Shown here: positions 28,622 through 38,387 of the stretch, piece by piece
How the letters are laid out: each line of letters opens with the position of its first letter
Numbering within the stretch: position 1 is the first letter of the stretch
The notes under the pieces: generated by a model
The model's database searches: none
Told to the model about the DNA's origin: nothing
What the model saw: only the letters and a program-made list of their open reading frames with translations
Program-made: the position numbers and the translations under genes
Assembly: GCF_030719215.1 (NCBI RefSeq)
Contig: NZ_CP120983.1
Coordinates: 5,642,001 to 5,706,000, forward strand
Source: Streptomyces sp. Alt3
GTDB taxonomy: Bacteria > Actinomycetota > Actinomycetes > Streptomycetales > Streptomycetaceae
Direction of reading: 5' to 3'
Length of the DNA: 64,000 nt

Positions 28622-31600
28622 ATGGGGTGGGTGACCATGATCGGCCCCTCCGACGAGCAGGTTGAGTACCGCCTTACCGGCGGCCACGGCTGTGGGAAGT
28701 CCCTAGCGGTCGACGCCGCCCCTCTCGTCGCCGCCGTCGAGGCCAAGGCCGAAGCTGCTGGTGCCCCCGTCGCCTCCCTGCTCGGCAACCGCGAGGCCAA
28801 GCGCGCCTTCTTCCGCGCCCGCGGACTCATCCGCAGCAAGGGCACCGCGCGGTTCACCGGCTTCGACGCCGTCGAAGTCGCTGCCGCAGCCGGACTCGAC
28901 GCCCGCGACCTCTACGGCGAACAGGCCCTTCCCCCACGGCCGACCGACGGACAGGTGGAGTACCACCTCGATGCCAGCGAACGCCCCCTGGTCTGGATCG
29001 GAAACGGCCTCACCGCATTCGACATCACCCCCGGCAGCGTCCTCGCCCCCGAGCACTTCCAGGCCGCCCGACGCCTCATGCATGGCGAGGACCCCCGGAA
29101 CGGGCAGACTCTCGTAGAACCCAAGCTCGCCATTGCGCCGGCCGCCAAGCTCCCCGCTGCCCCGCTGGCCCGTGCCATCCGCCGCGCCGCCGCCGAACGC
29201 AGCGTGAAGCCCGTCTCCCTGCTCGACTCCAAGCGCAAGCAGGACGCCTTTCGCAGGATGGAGAGCCAGCTCAAGCGGTTCGGGGAATCGCACCGCGTCC
29301 CAGCCTCCACCGTGCTGAAGCTCGCCGATGCTGTCGGCATCGACGCCGTCGACCTGTACGGCGAAGACACGCTGGAGAAGGCCGTGGCCGCTGAGGCGGG
29401 CGGCCACCTGGACGCCCGTGCTCTGCTTCGCGCCGTCGAGGCCCGCGCCACCGAGACCGGACAACAGCCCGGCGACCTGTTCACCGCCGCGTCGATGAAG
29501 CGGCGGTACACCCAGACTGAAGGCGAAGGCGAACGCCGTCTTCGGGATCTGCCGATGGACGTACGCGAAGCCGTCGCCATGGCCAAGGCAGCGGGACTTT
29601 CGCCCGAGGACGTGTGGGACGCCGAGGAGATCAAGGCCGCTCTCCTCGAAGGCCGAGTGCAGGTCGGCAACTTCGGCGCCGACGTCACCTTGGACCTCGC
29701 GAAGTCGAAGTCCGCGTTCCTCGCCTACGCCCCGGAGGAGATCGCCGCTCAGGTCGAGGGCATCTACACCTCCGCCGGCCGCGAGTCCATCACCGCCCTC
29801 GAACGGTGGACCGCCTACGCCATGCGTGGTCACCACGGTGACGGCGACGAAGCGGAGACCGTGGAGACGAGCGGGTTCTCCGGCTGGATGATGGTGCACC
29901 GCGCCGCCCGGCCCGTGGACGGTGCCCCGTACGGCGACCCCCACTTTCACCTGCACTTCACCCTGGCCAACATGGTCAAGGGCGCCGACGGCAAGTGGTC
30001 CACCATGGCCAGCGGAGGCCGTGACCTCCACCGACACACCCGCGCGACCCAGTCCCTCATGAACGCCCGTATCCGCCGAGAGCTGACCGACAACTTCGGC
30101 ATCAGCTTCCGTCGCGAGGAGAGGACCGGCGCATGGGAGATCGCAGCGATCCCCGAGGCGACGATCCGCCTGTTCAGCAAGCGCGACAGCCAGGTCCGGG
30201 CTCTGCTGACGAAGCTGGGAATCGACTACGACAGCGCCACGACCCGCGAGCGTACCGCCGCCTCCACCGCATCCAAGGCCGCGAAGAACGGCGAGGCCGC
30301 CGGAGTCGGGGACGACGTCCTTCGCGCCTACTGGCAGGCCGAGGGGCGTGCTGTCGGTGACGACCCCGACGCCATCGCAGCGAGCGCGATGGAGCGGGAC
30401 CGAGCGGACCAGAACCCCTCTCTGGACGAGCTGTGCGCCCAGGTCTTCGACCCTAAGACCGGCCTGACCAGCCACTCCAAGGAGTTCACCCACGCCGCCG
30501 CCATCGCCGCCGTGCTGGACGTCCTCCCGTACGGAGTCGCGAACGCCGAGGAAGCCGAACAACTCACCACCTCCGTCCTCCGTCACGCCGGATACGTGGT
30601 TCAGCTGAATCCGAAGGGCGCTCAACACTTCACGCACGCCGACCGGTACACCACGGCGGACGTCGTGGCGGCGGAAGCGCTGATCGTCTCCGAGGCAACG
30701 AACCGGCTCGGCACGCAGGCCGCCGTCGTCAGCCGCGACACGGTCGACATGACCTTGTCCACCGTCGAGGCCCAGCACGGTGGCACCTTCGCGTTCTCCG
30801 GCGAACAGCGCGCCGTCCTCGAACGGCTGCTCACGGCCGGGCACGGAATCGACGCAGTCGTGGGCATCGCCGGAGCGGGCAAAACCACGATCATGGACAC
30901 CGCCCGGCAGGCATGGGAGGCCCACGGTCTCGTCATCGCCGGCTTGAGCACGGCCGCCGTCGCCGCCGCGAACCTGAAGGCCGAGGCAGGCATCGAGTCG
31001 CGCACCCTCGCGTCCTGGCTCACCGGCATCCGCAACGGCGGCCCCGGCCTCACCGGCGTCGACGTGCTAGTCGTGGACGAAGCCGCCATGTGCGATGACC
31101 GCGACATCGCCGAACTCCTCAGCCACGCAGCGATGACCGGCACGAAGGTCGTCGGCATCGGTGACCCGAAGCAGTTGCACTCGCCCGGCATCGGTGGTTC
31201 CTTCGCCGCCGTGCACCACATCGTGGGCGGACTCAGTCTCAACGAGAATTTCCGGCAGAAGGACGCGATCGAGCGGCGGGCCCTGGAGCTGTGGCGCGAC
31301 GACAACCGCGTGGAAGCACTCCGCACCTTCGCCGGGACCGGCCGCGTGCACGCCCTCGCGGACAAGGACGCCACCCTCGCCGCGATGCTCACCATCTGGG
31401 CCGACAAGCGCGCCGCGCACACCGACGACCACACCGCCGTGCAGCAGCTCCTCATGCTCGCCGCCACCAACGAGGTGGTGGAGGAACTGAACGTCGGGGC
31501 TCGTGCCCTGCGGAAGGAGAACGGCGACCTCACCGGTCCCGAGCACGCCTACGCGCTGCCCGGCGGCGGTGAGCTGATGCTGTCCGTCGGTGACCAGGTC

Positions 31601-33067
31601 CTCCTTCGGATCAACGACTACCGGGGCAAGCGGACCCGAGGCGAGAACGAAGACGTGCTGAACGGCCTCCGCGGAATCGTGCGGGCCGTGGACGAGGAAC
31701 GCCGGGTGTTGATCGAGTGGCGGGAGAAGACCGCCGACGGCCACCGTGACGTTGCCGAATGGGTCGAGGCCGACTACATCGCACAGGGCGGACTCAGCCT
31801 CGGATACGCGATCACCGGCCATAAGTCGCAGGGGCTCAGCGTGCAAGAGACCCTGGTCTACGGTCCCGGAGCCCAGGCGAACGCGCTCTACACGATGATG
31901 AGTCGCGACAAGAAGGAGTCCCACCTCTTCCTGCCGCTCTCCGTCTACGAAACCGACGCCGACCGCGCCCGCAGCGGCGACGCACTCACCGAGCAGGAAC
32001 AGCTTGACCGCGCCGTCGCCGGCCTCATCCGCGAGATCGAGAACGGCACCGAGGAACGCATGATCCTCTCCGAACTCCCCAAGAACGCGGTGCCCGCCCA
32101 TGTTCGCCAGGCGGTAGCGGATCTGCCGATCCCGCGCGGCCCCGGTGCGGGAGAACTACACGACGCGGACGCCCTCCGAGAGGGCGCGGAGCCCGAGGTC
32201 CGATCTACCCCGGCCACGGCCGGGCGGCGGGAGGCGCTGACTACTCTTCCTGAAGCGGCGCCGACGGCTGATCGTCCGTACGCCCACCTCAGTAACTCAG
32301 CCCTGCGCGACGCTGTGCGCAAGGCGGCGACGGCGGCTCGCGCCACCAGCACGGCGGCCGAGAAGGCGGAGGCCGCTGCGGACCGTGCCGAACGGGAGGC
32401 TGCTGCCGGATCAGGCCCGAACTCGCTTGCACTCCACCGCCGCCATCAGGACGTTGCCGAACGGGCCGCAGCCATCCGCGAATTCCGAGCGCTGGACAGC
32501 ACGATTGCTGAACGCACCGCCCGACTGAACGGCACACAGGCCCGTATCGAAGGTCTCGAACAGCAGCTGGCCGCGACGGGGCGCTTCGGGCGTCTGACAC
32601 TCCGTGGGGACGATCGAGCTGCGGTCGAGGCAGATCGCGAAGGACTGCTTCGTACCCACGAAGAGACCGGTCGGAAACTGGAGAAGATCAACGCGCGACT
32701 CCAGGCTGCTGTCCAGATGGCCGGGCCCACCGGCGAACACGAGCCCGTGCTCACCGAAGCGAACATGTCACAGCAGGAAAAGGCCGTACTCCTACACCGT
32801 GCCACGGGGGAGGACAACGCAGCAGCCAAGCGCCTTCGGACCGAGGCGACCAAAGCTCGAAGCACTGCTCACGGCGCTACCTACCGGGTGACGGGCCTGC
32901 GTAATGAGTTGGCCTCAAGGGCTCAGATGGGCATTCAGCTCAACGCCGACGAACTGACGACCACACCTGCATCCGAGCCCCTGACCCTAGCCCTCTATGC
33001 CCCACAGCTGCACCACGACGATGTACCGCAAACGTGCGACGATGCGCCAGATGAGCTCACGCCGTGA
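28622..33067 (+). CDS. MobF-type conjugative relaxase/helicase with unusual N-terminus
   Basis: A protein of about 1,481 residues. The three-His metal site of HUH relaxases is HFHLHF at about 441-446, followed by the RecD-like helicase: Walker A GIAGAGKTT near 748, Walker B VLVVDEAAMCD, GIGDPKQL, and YAITGHKSQGLSV near 1065. The C-terminal 400 residues are helical and charged. The N-terminal 380 residues are odd. The motif VEYRL/VEYHL occurs twice (near 14 and 112), and three related segments of about 70 residues end GLDARDLYGE, GIDAVDLYGE and GLSPEDVWDA. The Tyr in VEYxL is the candidate nucleophile. It would nick at oriT and pilot the strand to the VirD4-like protein encoded at 52660-54108. 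GTG 28610 or ATG 28637 are alternative starts. Confidence 0.88.
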   Translation: MGWVTMIGPSDEQVEYRLTGGHGCGKSLAVDAAPLVAAVEAKAEAAGAPVASLLGNREAKRAFFRARGLIRSKGTARFTGFDAVEVAAAAGLDARDLYGEQALPPRPTDGQVEYHLDASERPLVWIGNGLTAFDITPGSVLAPEHFQAARRLMHGEDPRNGQTLVEPKLAIAPAAKLPAAPLARAIRRAAAERSVKPVSLLDSKRKQDAFRRMESQLKRFGESHRVPASTVLKLADAVGIDAVDLYGEDTLEKAVAAEAGGHLDARALLRAVEARATETGQQPGDLFTAASMKRRYTQTEGEGERRLRDLPMDVREAVAMAKAAGLSPEDVWDAEEIKAALLEGRVQVGNFGADVTLDLAKSKSAFLAYAPEEIAAQVEGIYTSAGRESITALERWTAYAMRGHHGDGDEAETVETSGFSGWMMVHRAARPVDGAPYGDPHFHLHFTLANMVKGADGKWSTMASGGRDLHRHTRATQSLMNARIRRELTDNFGISFRREERTGAWEIAAIPEATIRLFSKRDSQVRALLTKLGIDYDSATTRERTAASTASKAAKNGEAAGVGDDVLRAYWQAEGRAVGDDPDAIAASAMERDRADQNPSLDELCAQVFDPKTGLTSHSKEFTHAAAIAAVLDVLPYGVANAEEAEQLTTSVLRHAGYVVQLNPKGAQHFTHADRYTTADVVAAEALIVSEATNRLGTQAAVVSRDTVDMTLSTVEAQHGGTFAFSGEQRAVLERLLTAGHGIDAVVGIAGAGKTTIMDTARQAWEAHGLVIAGLSTAAVAAANLKAEAGIESRTLASWLTGIRNGGPGLTGVDVLVVDEAAMCDDRDIAELLSHAAMTGTKVVGIGDPKQLHSPGIGGSFAAVHHIVGGLSLNENFRQKDAIERRALELWRDDNRVEALRTFAGTGRVHALADKDATLAAMLTIWADKRAAHTDDHTAVQQLLMLAATNEVVEELNVGARALRKENGDLTGPEHAYALPGGGELMLSVGDQVLLRINDYRGKRTRGENEDVLNGLRGIVRAVDEERRVLIEWREKTADGHRDVAEWVEADYIAQGGLSLGYAITGHKSQGLSVQETLVYGPGAQANALYTMMSRDKKESHLFLPLSVYETDADRARSGDALTEQEQLDRAVAGLIREIENGTEERMILSELPKNAVPAHVRQAVADLPIPRGPGAGELHDADALREGAEPEVRSTPATAGRREALTTLPEAAPTADRPYAHLSNSALRDAVRKAATAARATSTAAEKAEAAADRAEREAAAGSGPNSLALHRRHQDVAERAAAIREFRALDSTIAERTARLNGTQARIEGLEQQLAATGRFGRLTLRGDDRAAVEADREGLLRTHEETGRKLEKINARLQAAVQMAGPTGEHEPVLTEANMSQQEKAVLLHRATGEDNAAAKRLRTEATKARSTAHGATYRVTGLRNELASRAQMGIQLNADELTTTPASEPLTLALYAPQLHHDDVPQTCDDAPDELTP

Positions 33068-33108
33068 ACTTCGCTAGGTGCGTCTTCCAGTCCATCTGAG
33101 TAGGCGCT

Positions 33109-33717
33109 CTACAGAGCACGCAGTTCGCTCTGGACCATGGCGCTGGCCTCCCCTCCGTACACCGCGCCGCGCGCCAAGAGGTCGAAAGCCCTGCCGTAGG
33201 TCGCCACATGCTCGGGGTCGGTGGTGGTTGGAGAGTCGGCGAAGTTCTCGATCTCGACGCGTGCACCGTCGAAGATCCCGAAGCTGTTGCCGGGGTAGAT
33301 GTCGAGCTGGGCGCGGTCAGGGATCACGCCCAGCGTGAGCCCGGGGAGGGCGAATGCTGCAAGTAGCCGTGCAAGTTGGCCACGCATGACTTCGGCACCT
33401 CCGATGTTGCGCCTGAGGGCCCCTTCGCCGAGGAGTACGTGATACGTGCGCTCTCCCGTTCCGATAAGCGAGGCTCGGGCGGTGCGGGCGGCCACACCGT
33501 CTTCGATGTCGTCCGGGAAACCGTGGAAGTCGACCACCAGGCGCAGGATGGCCCGAGCGTAGTCCGGAGTCTGGAGATTTCCCCAGACGATGTTCTGGCA
33601 GTACTGCTTGGTGTCCTTGGTCTGGCGGACCAGTTCAAGGAAGGCTTCCTGAGTAGGTCCCATGCCTTCCTGATGCCATTCAGCCCACGGTTTCGAGGGA
33701 TCGCTTGGGGGCGTCAC
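33109..33717 (-). CDS. DUF5753 (Scr1-type) regulator lacking its HTH domain
   Basis: A 202-residue protein that is essentially only the DUF5753 domain: LELVRQTKDTKQYCQNIVWGNLQTPDYARAIL, RASLIGTGERTYHVLLGEGALRRNIGG and YPGNSFGIFDGARVEIENF. In most Streptomyces proteins this domain follows an N-terminal Xre helix-turn-helix and acts as an antitoxin-like regulator. Here the HTH is absent, and GTG 33717 with AAGGA upstream opens directly before the domain. It is convergent with the relaxase gene and downstream of the MazG-like gene. Confidence 0.78.
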   Translation of the reverse strand: MTPPSDPSKPWAEWHQEGMGPTQEAFLELVRQTKDTKQYCQNIVWGNLQTPDYARAILRLVVDFHGFPDDIEDGVAARTARASLIGTGERTYHVLLGEGALRRNIGGAEVMRGQLARLLAAFALPGLTLGVIPDRAQLDIYPGNSFGIFDGARVEIENFADSPTTTDPEHVATYGRAFDLLARGAVYGGEASAMVQSELRAL

Positions 33718-33765
33718 CTGGTCGGTTCCTTTCGACGAGTGCTGGTCAGTCGGGACTCTGCTACA

Positions 33766-34125
33766 TCACGACGACGCGCGGGCGGGGTCAGTCTGTTCTG
33801 CGGGCAGAAACTTTGCGGCCTTGGCCACAAGTTGCTCGTGGAGGAAGCCGAGGGCGTCGTCGGGCCGCATTCGGGCCAGGGAGACCATGCCGGTGATGAC
33901 TACGTCCGCGATTTCATCCTGGGCGTCCTGCCAGGTGTGGCTGTTGCCCTTTCGTGGATTGAACCCGCGGGCGCCCATGACGGCCTGGGCCGCTTCCCCG
34001 GTCTCCTCGGAAATCTTCAGTACTTGGAGCGTCCACTGCTCCTCCAGCGACAGGCCCCGCTCCGTGTCGTGTGCGGTGAAGCGGGCGGCCAAGGCGTCAA
34101 TGATGTTCCACGTGTCGTTCTGCAT
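33766..34125 (-). CDS. MazG-like nucleotide pyrophosphohydrolase family protein
   Basis: A 119-residue protein starting MQNDTWNIIDALAARF. KISEETGEAAQAVMGARGFN supplies the ExxGE-type metal-binding helix and DEIADVVITGMV the second acidic motif (ExxD), the hallmark of the all-alpha NTP-pyrophosphatase superfamily. A small MazG-like enzyme could sanitise the nucleotide pool. In lanthipeptide or defence contexts its substrate is unknown. The start could also lie slightly upstream. It is downstream of and codirectional with the ABC exporter gene. Confidence 0.75.
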   Translation of the reverse strand: MQNDTWNIIDALAARFTAHDTERGLSLEEQWTLQVLKISEETGEAAQAVMGARGFNPRKGNSHTWQDAQDEIADVVITGMVSLARMRPDDALGFLHEQLVAKAAKFLPAEQTDPARASS

Positions 34126-34190
34126 GGGCGGTGGTAGCTCTTTGCTTGTGGTGATGGGTGGGCGTGGACGCACCTATGCGGTATAGGGAG

Positions 34191-36080
34191 TCACCGATCC
34201 TTGGCCAGCGCGACGAGTTCAGCGAACAATCCGCCGCCGCTCACGAGGTCGTCATATGTCCCGTGTTCGATGACGCGGCCTTTGTCCATTACAAGCACTC
34301 GGTCGGCGAGACGTGTGTTTTCGAGTTGATGGGTGACGACGATCGTCATGCGGCCGGCAGCGATCCTCTTGATCTCAAGGAAGAGAGCGTGCTCCCCCCG
34401 CGCGTCCATCTGAGATGTCGGCTCGTCCAAGATCAGGAGCGGCGTCTGGCGGTACAGGGCTCGCCCGCACACAAGGCGCTGCCACTGACCGCCGGACAGT
34501 TCAGCGCCACCGAACATCTCCCTGGTAAGGAGCGTGTCCAGCTGTTGGGGCAGCTTCTGCACGGTGTCGCGCATCCCCACAGCGTCGACGACGTCCCACA
34601 CCGCGTCGTCGTTGAAGGTGCGGGGCTGGCCGAGGGTGATGTTCTCGCGCACTCGCAGGGGCCAGCAGGCAAAGTTCTGCGGGACGAGCGCCGTCCGGTT
34701 CCACACGGCGTCGGGGTCCGCTTGGGCCAAGTCAACGTCGTCCCAGAGGACGCGGCCCTTGTCGGGGAGCAGAATGCCGGTGATCAGCTTGGTCAGAGTC
34801 GACTTGCCCGAGCCGTTCTCGCCGACGACGGCCAGGATTTCGCCGCGGCGCAGGGAGAGGGACACCCCTGCAACAGCGGGTTCGTCCTTCCCGGGGTACT
34901 GATAGACGGCCTCGTCGATCCTGATCTCTTCGATGACTTCTGGGATCATGAGCTCGCCGCGCTTGGGCGCCAATTCTTCGGCCATGTCGAGGAAGGCGCG
35001 CATGTCGGCCAGGTAGAGCGAGGTGTGGAACAGCGCGGCTCCGTAGATCACGAAGTTGCTGAGGGCGGCGAGGGTGGTCTGCACGGCGATGACGGCGGTA
35101 GCGGCGACGGGTAGTCCCACGCGACCGGTGGCGGCGAGCCACGCGAGAGTGGCCCATGTGCCGCACAGGAAGACTCCGCCGAGGGCGCTCGTGGCGAGAG
35201 TGATGCGCAGCAGGCGGGGAGCGGTGGTGAGCGTGCGTTGGTCGATGCGGTCCGAGAGAGCGCGGTACCAGTAGATGAGGTAGCCGGTCATGCCGTTGGC
35301 CCGGACTTCGTCTCCGTGGCGGGAGAAGGTGGCCCACGATCGCATGAGGGCGCGAACGTTACGGTCGCCGACGTTGAGGTAGTGGGTCTCGTAGTCGACG
35401 CGCGCGGACAGGACCGCCCCGGCGCCCGCCGGAATGACGGCCAGGAGCAGCAGAGGCAGCATCAGGGGGTGGAGAGCCGTGATGACGGAACTGGCAGCGA
35501 TCATCCGAATCAGCGCGGACATGAAGCGCTGGGCGTCCTGGACCATCATCGAGGTGCGAGTTACACCGACCTCTGCGGCTTCCTGCCTGTCCTTGAAGCC
35601 GTCTTGGCCGTAGGCGGAAGATTCGACTCGGCACACGGCGGCTACCAGAGCGACGTCTGCCTCGGTCATGAGCCGCGGAGTGATCCGGCCGTTGGCGTAA
35701 GAGGACAGGGCTCCGCTGATACGGCCGACGCCGGCAGCGGCCGTGACGACGATCAGGGCGGGCAAGGCGTCGTGTAGGCGTTCGGATACCTCGTCGTTTC
35801 CGAGGATGTGGGTCATGGCCTGTGCGGTGAACGCGAGGACGACAGCGGCCGCGATGCCGGTAAGGAACTGGCAGGCGAGGAGGAGTAGGGCGGCCACTCT
35901 GTCGACGGCCCACGCCATTCGCGCGGTGCGTCCCAGGACCGATGGGAGGCGGCGGCACATAGCGCTGAAACTGGCGTCTGCCAGCGGATTCTGGCCGTGC
36001 TTGCCGTTGTAGGTGATGGTGGCCGGGGGTGGAGGGGGCGGCGTCTCGGGGGATTCGGTCGAGGCGGCAGTCACAGTCAC
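34191..36080 (-). CDS. ABC transporter, fused permease-ATPase (lanthipeptide exporter candidate)
   Basis: A 629-residue protein. About residues 55-345 are a six-helix exporter membrane domain (CQFLTGIAAAVVLAFTAQ, ALIVVTAAAGVGRI, LLLLAVIPAGAGAVL and others). The ATPase domain follows: Walker A VVGENGSGKSTLTK, signature LSGGQWQR, Walker B LLILDEPTSQMD and the H-loop VVTHQ. GTG 36080 is chosen because AGGAGG precedes it by 6 nt. No C39 peptidase domain is present, so leader removal needs another protease. Its place at the end of the lanthipeptide operon suggests export of the product or self-protection. Confidence 0.85.
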   Translation of the reverse strand: MTVTAASTESPETPPPPPPATITYNGKHGQNPLADASFSAMCRRLPSVLGRTARMAWAVDRVAALLLLACQFLTGIAAAVVLAFTAQAMTHILGNDEVSERLHDALPALIVVTAAAGVGRISGALSSYANGRITPRLMTEADVALVAAVCRVESSAYGQDGFKDRQEAAEVGVTRTSMMVQDAQRFMSALIRMIAASSVITALHPLMLPLLLLAVIPAGAGAVLSARVDYETHYLNVGDRNVRALMRSWATFSRHGDEVRANGMTGYLIYWYRALSDRIDQRTLTTAPRLLRITLATSALGGVFLCGTWATLAWLAATGRVGLPVAATAVIAVQTTLAALSNFVIYGAALFHTSLYLADMRAFLDMAEELAPKRGELMIPEVIEEIRIDEAVYQYPGKDEPAVAGVSLSLRRGEILAVVGENGSGKSTLTKLITGILLPDKGRVLWDDVDLAQADPDAVWNRTALVPQNFACWPLRVRENITLGQPRTFNDDAVWDVVDAVGMRDTVQKLPQQLDTLLTREMFGGAELSGGQWQRLVCGRALYRQTPLLILDEPTSQMDARGEHALFLEIKRIAAGRMTIVVTHQLENTRLADRVLVMDKGRVIEHGTYDDLVSGGGLFAELVALAKDR

Positions 36081-36432
36081 CTGGTCCCTCCTGTGGGGAT
36101 TGATGCCGCGCCTGGATGGCCCGGCAGTGCACGGAATAACGACGCTGACGAGGAATCGAACGCGCTCGATTCCGGACGCGTCGGCGCCCTTATGCAGCAA
36201 CGGAGTGCGCGTGTGCGTGCCGCTACGAAGCCGCGCGCGGCATCGGGGAGTTGGCCGAATCGCCGACGCCCGAAACGCCTGTGGCGGATGAGGCTTCGAG
36301 GACTGTCCAGCGCGAGGGGCGAGGGCATGAAACGCGCTGGATTAGAGAGAGGGAGGTGCCTCCGGGCATCGTGATTGCGGCAATCACCTGCCCCTCGGCG
36401 GTCAAGACGCCCGCCGGGTGCGTGCTCGGTCA
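36081..36432 (-). other. Gap between the exporter gene and the helical-repeat gene
   Basis: About 350 bp with no supported gene. The only clear feature is the inverted repeat GTGATTG/CAATCAC at 36371-36387 just downstream of the helical-repeat gene, perhaps an operator or weak terminator. The exporter may have its own promoter here. Confidence 0.4.
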
Positions 36433-37554
36433 TCAAATGGCTTCCGATGCCGTCGCCTGCCCAACCCGCGCGCGGATTGTTCGATCGCCTTGGCGCACCG
36501 CCTCGGTGAGCTGGACCCCTTCCCGGGCGGGTAGCTGGCCAGCTCGGAGAGCGCAGGAGCTGAGAAGCCGAAGGCACTGCTTCCTCTCGTCATCCGTGGC
36601 CAACTCGCGGGTCCATGGGTGGGAGAGCGCATCCCGTGCGGCGTAGCCGTCCTCGGCCCTTGCGGCGCGGCGGCAGAGGTCCGTCACGATCTTCCTGGCA
36701 GCGGAGTCCTCTGGTGAGCTGACCAGATCCAGTACGGCCAACCCAAGCCGAGACCGGAAGGACGTCAGTCCCTCCGGCTCAGGCAGTGCGAGGTAGGTGT
36801 CGACGAGGTTGTGGAGGGGGCGCCGCCACCCCAGGTCACTGCTGCGGAGGCAGAGGACCGTCAGGCAGTCCGTGACAGCGGCTTCCCAGATGTCGCCCGG
36901 TTCCGTGTTGGCCAGGAGGTACTTGACGTGCGTTGTTTCTCCACTCAAAAGCGCTGCAATGACCGCTACTTGGCGCCCGTCGAGCATTCGGCGACCGAGA
37001 CCTCGGTGCCGTTGAACGTGCGACAGTGCTTCGCCCCAGCGGCCGGCACTGGTCAGGGAGCGGGTCCCGTCGGCCAGTACAACAGCCCACAACCAGGTGG
37101 TGACTTCGCGGCGGTCCTGTGCTGTGGACACGAGGCTTGCGGGAACGGTCACTCCGTCGATGCGGGCGGACCGGTCAGCAGCGACCGAGTTGAAGAGAGA
37201 TTCGAGCTGTTGGTGTCCCGCGTCCGCGTTGCCGGTCCTGAGTTGGAGGCGAACGAGGTTGACGACGGGTTCCAGGGCCCGGATCGCGTCTGCCGCTTCG
37301 AGAGGGGTGGCGCCCAGGTAGACGGCGGCGTGCTGCCGGCACCAGGTACGGGCCGCCTCCGTGTCGCCGACGTCGGAGGCGATCAAGGCAGCTTGGTTGT
37401 AGACGGTGGACGCTGTGCTGAGGTCGCCGTGAGCTGTCGCGGAGTCGGCGAGGAGGGACAGCGCATGGATGCGCTGGGGTAGTGGAAGGCACGAAGGGCG
37501 TGGGCGGGCGACGAGCGGGAATCGTCTCGCGAGGGTGTCAGGAGCCTTCCACAT
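36433..37554 (-). CDS. TPR-like helical-repeat protein of the lanthipeptide cluster
   Basis: A 373-residue, almost wholly helical protein with TPR-like units (ALSLLADSATAHGDLSTASTVYNQAALIASDVGDTEAARTWCRQHA, and further pairs). It lacks the N-terminal HTH common in Streptomyces TPR regulators. The start overlaps the end of the SpaB-C-like gene by 17 nt, so it belongs to the same operon. It may be a scaffold or regulator of the modification complex. The family is not confidently named. Confidence 0.62.
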   Translation of the reverse strand: MWKAPDTLARRFPLVARPRPSCLPLPQRIHALSLLADSATAHGDLSTASTVYNQAALIASDVGDTEAARTWCRQHAAVYLGATPLEAADAIRALEPVVNLVRLQLRTGNADAGHQQLESLFNSVAADRSARIDGVTVPASLVSTAQDRREVTTWLWAVVLADGTRSLTSAGRWGEALSHVQRHRGLGRRMLDGRQVAVIAALLSGETTHVKYLLANTEPGDIWEAAVTDCLTVLCLRSSDLGWRRPLHNLVDTYLALPEPEGLTSFRSRLGLAVLDLVSSPEDSAARKIVTDLCRRAARAEDGYAARDALSHPWTRELATDDERKQCLRLLSSCALRAGQLPAREGVQLTEAVRQGDRTIRARVGQATASEAI

Positions 37555-38368
37555 GGTTTGCGGCGCTCCTCTCGATGGCTGGGTCCTGTCCGAAGATCAC
37601 GGTTCTCGCGGCGGCCGTGAGGGTCGCCTGCGTGGTGTAGGGCAGGCCGAGTCGGTTCCAAGCGAAGAACACGTGGTGAGCCAGCACATCTCGTAGCCCT
37701 CGGTGGAGGTGCCCGGTCTCGTTGAGGCAGGCCAGTTCGCTGCCGACCTCCACGTATGCGCGAGCCCATTCAGCTGCATGGGCCAGCGGCCCGCCCGGCT
37801 GCATCGCGTACTGTGGGTCGACGCGCAGCAGACGGTGTACGGCGTCGTGGAGCTGTCCACCCTGGAGTGAGGCGGCCTGAGGAGACTGCGGCCGGTGTGC
37901 GGCGACGCGGGCCCAGACGTCGCCCTGCTCGTACCAGTCCAGTTGGGCGGAGCGCATCATGAGCCCGCACAGCATCAGGGAGGTCTCTCGGCGGTGTCGG
38001 CCGGTGTCGCTTTCCAGGAACCCGACGAGGCCGAGGGTGTCGCGGTGAAAGAAGCGATGGGCGGAGGCCATGGCCTCGTCGCCGCCGAACGCGTGGTGTT
38101 CAGGCTCGTAGATGATCTCTGTCCAGCTCTTGATGTGCCCCTCAGCGGTCAGGCCGTCGAGAACTGTGCTCATGTGGTCGCGTCCGGTGGCGGTGCTCTG
38201 ATAGCGGATGCGCCAGCAGGGGTGCTTACGGATGATGAACCATGTGCCGAGTGCGCCATCGCGCTCGGCCGCGCGCAGGAGTGGGGTAATGCGGGATATG
38301 GCCGTGGCCTCGGCTTGTTCCCAGTGGGAGAAGGCGACGTTGGCCTGGCACCAGTGAGGTGTGCTCAT
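37538..38368 (-). CDS. Stand-alone SpaB-C / thiopeptide-type biosynthesis domain protein
   Basis: A 276-residue protein, ATG 38368 behind GGAGGA. WCQANVAFSHWEQAEATAISRITPLLRAAERDGALGTWFIIRKHPCWRIRYQ is the typical start of the thiopeptide-type bacteriocin biosynthesis (SpaB C-terminal) domain. FFHRDTLGLVGFLESD and LMLCGLMMRSAQLDWYEQGDVWARV follow. In split class I systems this domain performs the glutamate elimination step after LanB glutamylation. Here the LanB already has such a domain at its own C-terminus, so this second copy is redundant or has another role, which is a point of interest. Confidence 0.8.
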   Translation of the reverse strand: MSTPHWCQANVAFSHWEQAEATAISRITPLLRAAERDGALGTWFIIRKHPCWRIRYQSTATGRDHMSTVLDGLTAEGHIKSWTEIIYEPEHHAFGGDEAMASAHRFFHRDTLGLVGFLESDTGRHRRETSLMLCGLMMRSAQLDWYEQGDVWARVAAHRPQSPQAASLQGGQLHDAVHRLLRVDPQYAMQPGGPLAHAAEWARAYVEVGSELACLNETGHLHRGLRDVLAHHVFFAWNRLGLPYTTQATLTAAARTVIFGQDPAIERSAANHVEGS

Positions 38369-38387
38369 GAAAGGTCCTCCGGGGTGG

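Noticed and set aside
28703..30925. A 740-codon minus-strand open frame
   Set aside because: Mirror of the relaxase gene, with no domain and glycine/valine-rich composition. The plus-strand frame has clear relaxase and helicase motifs.
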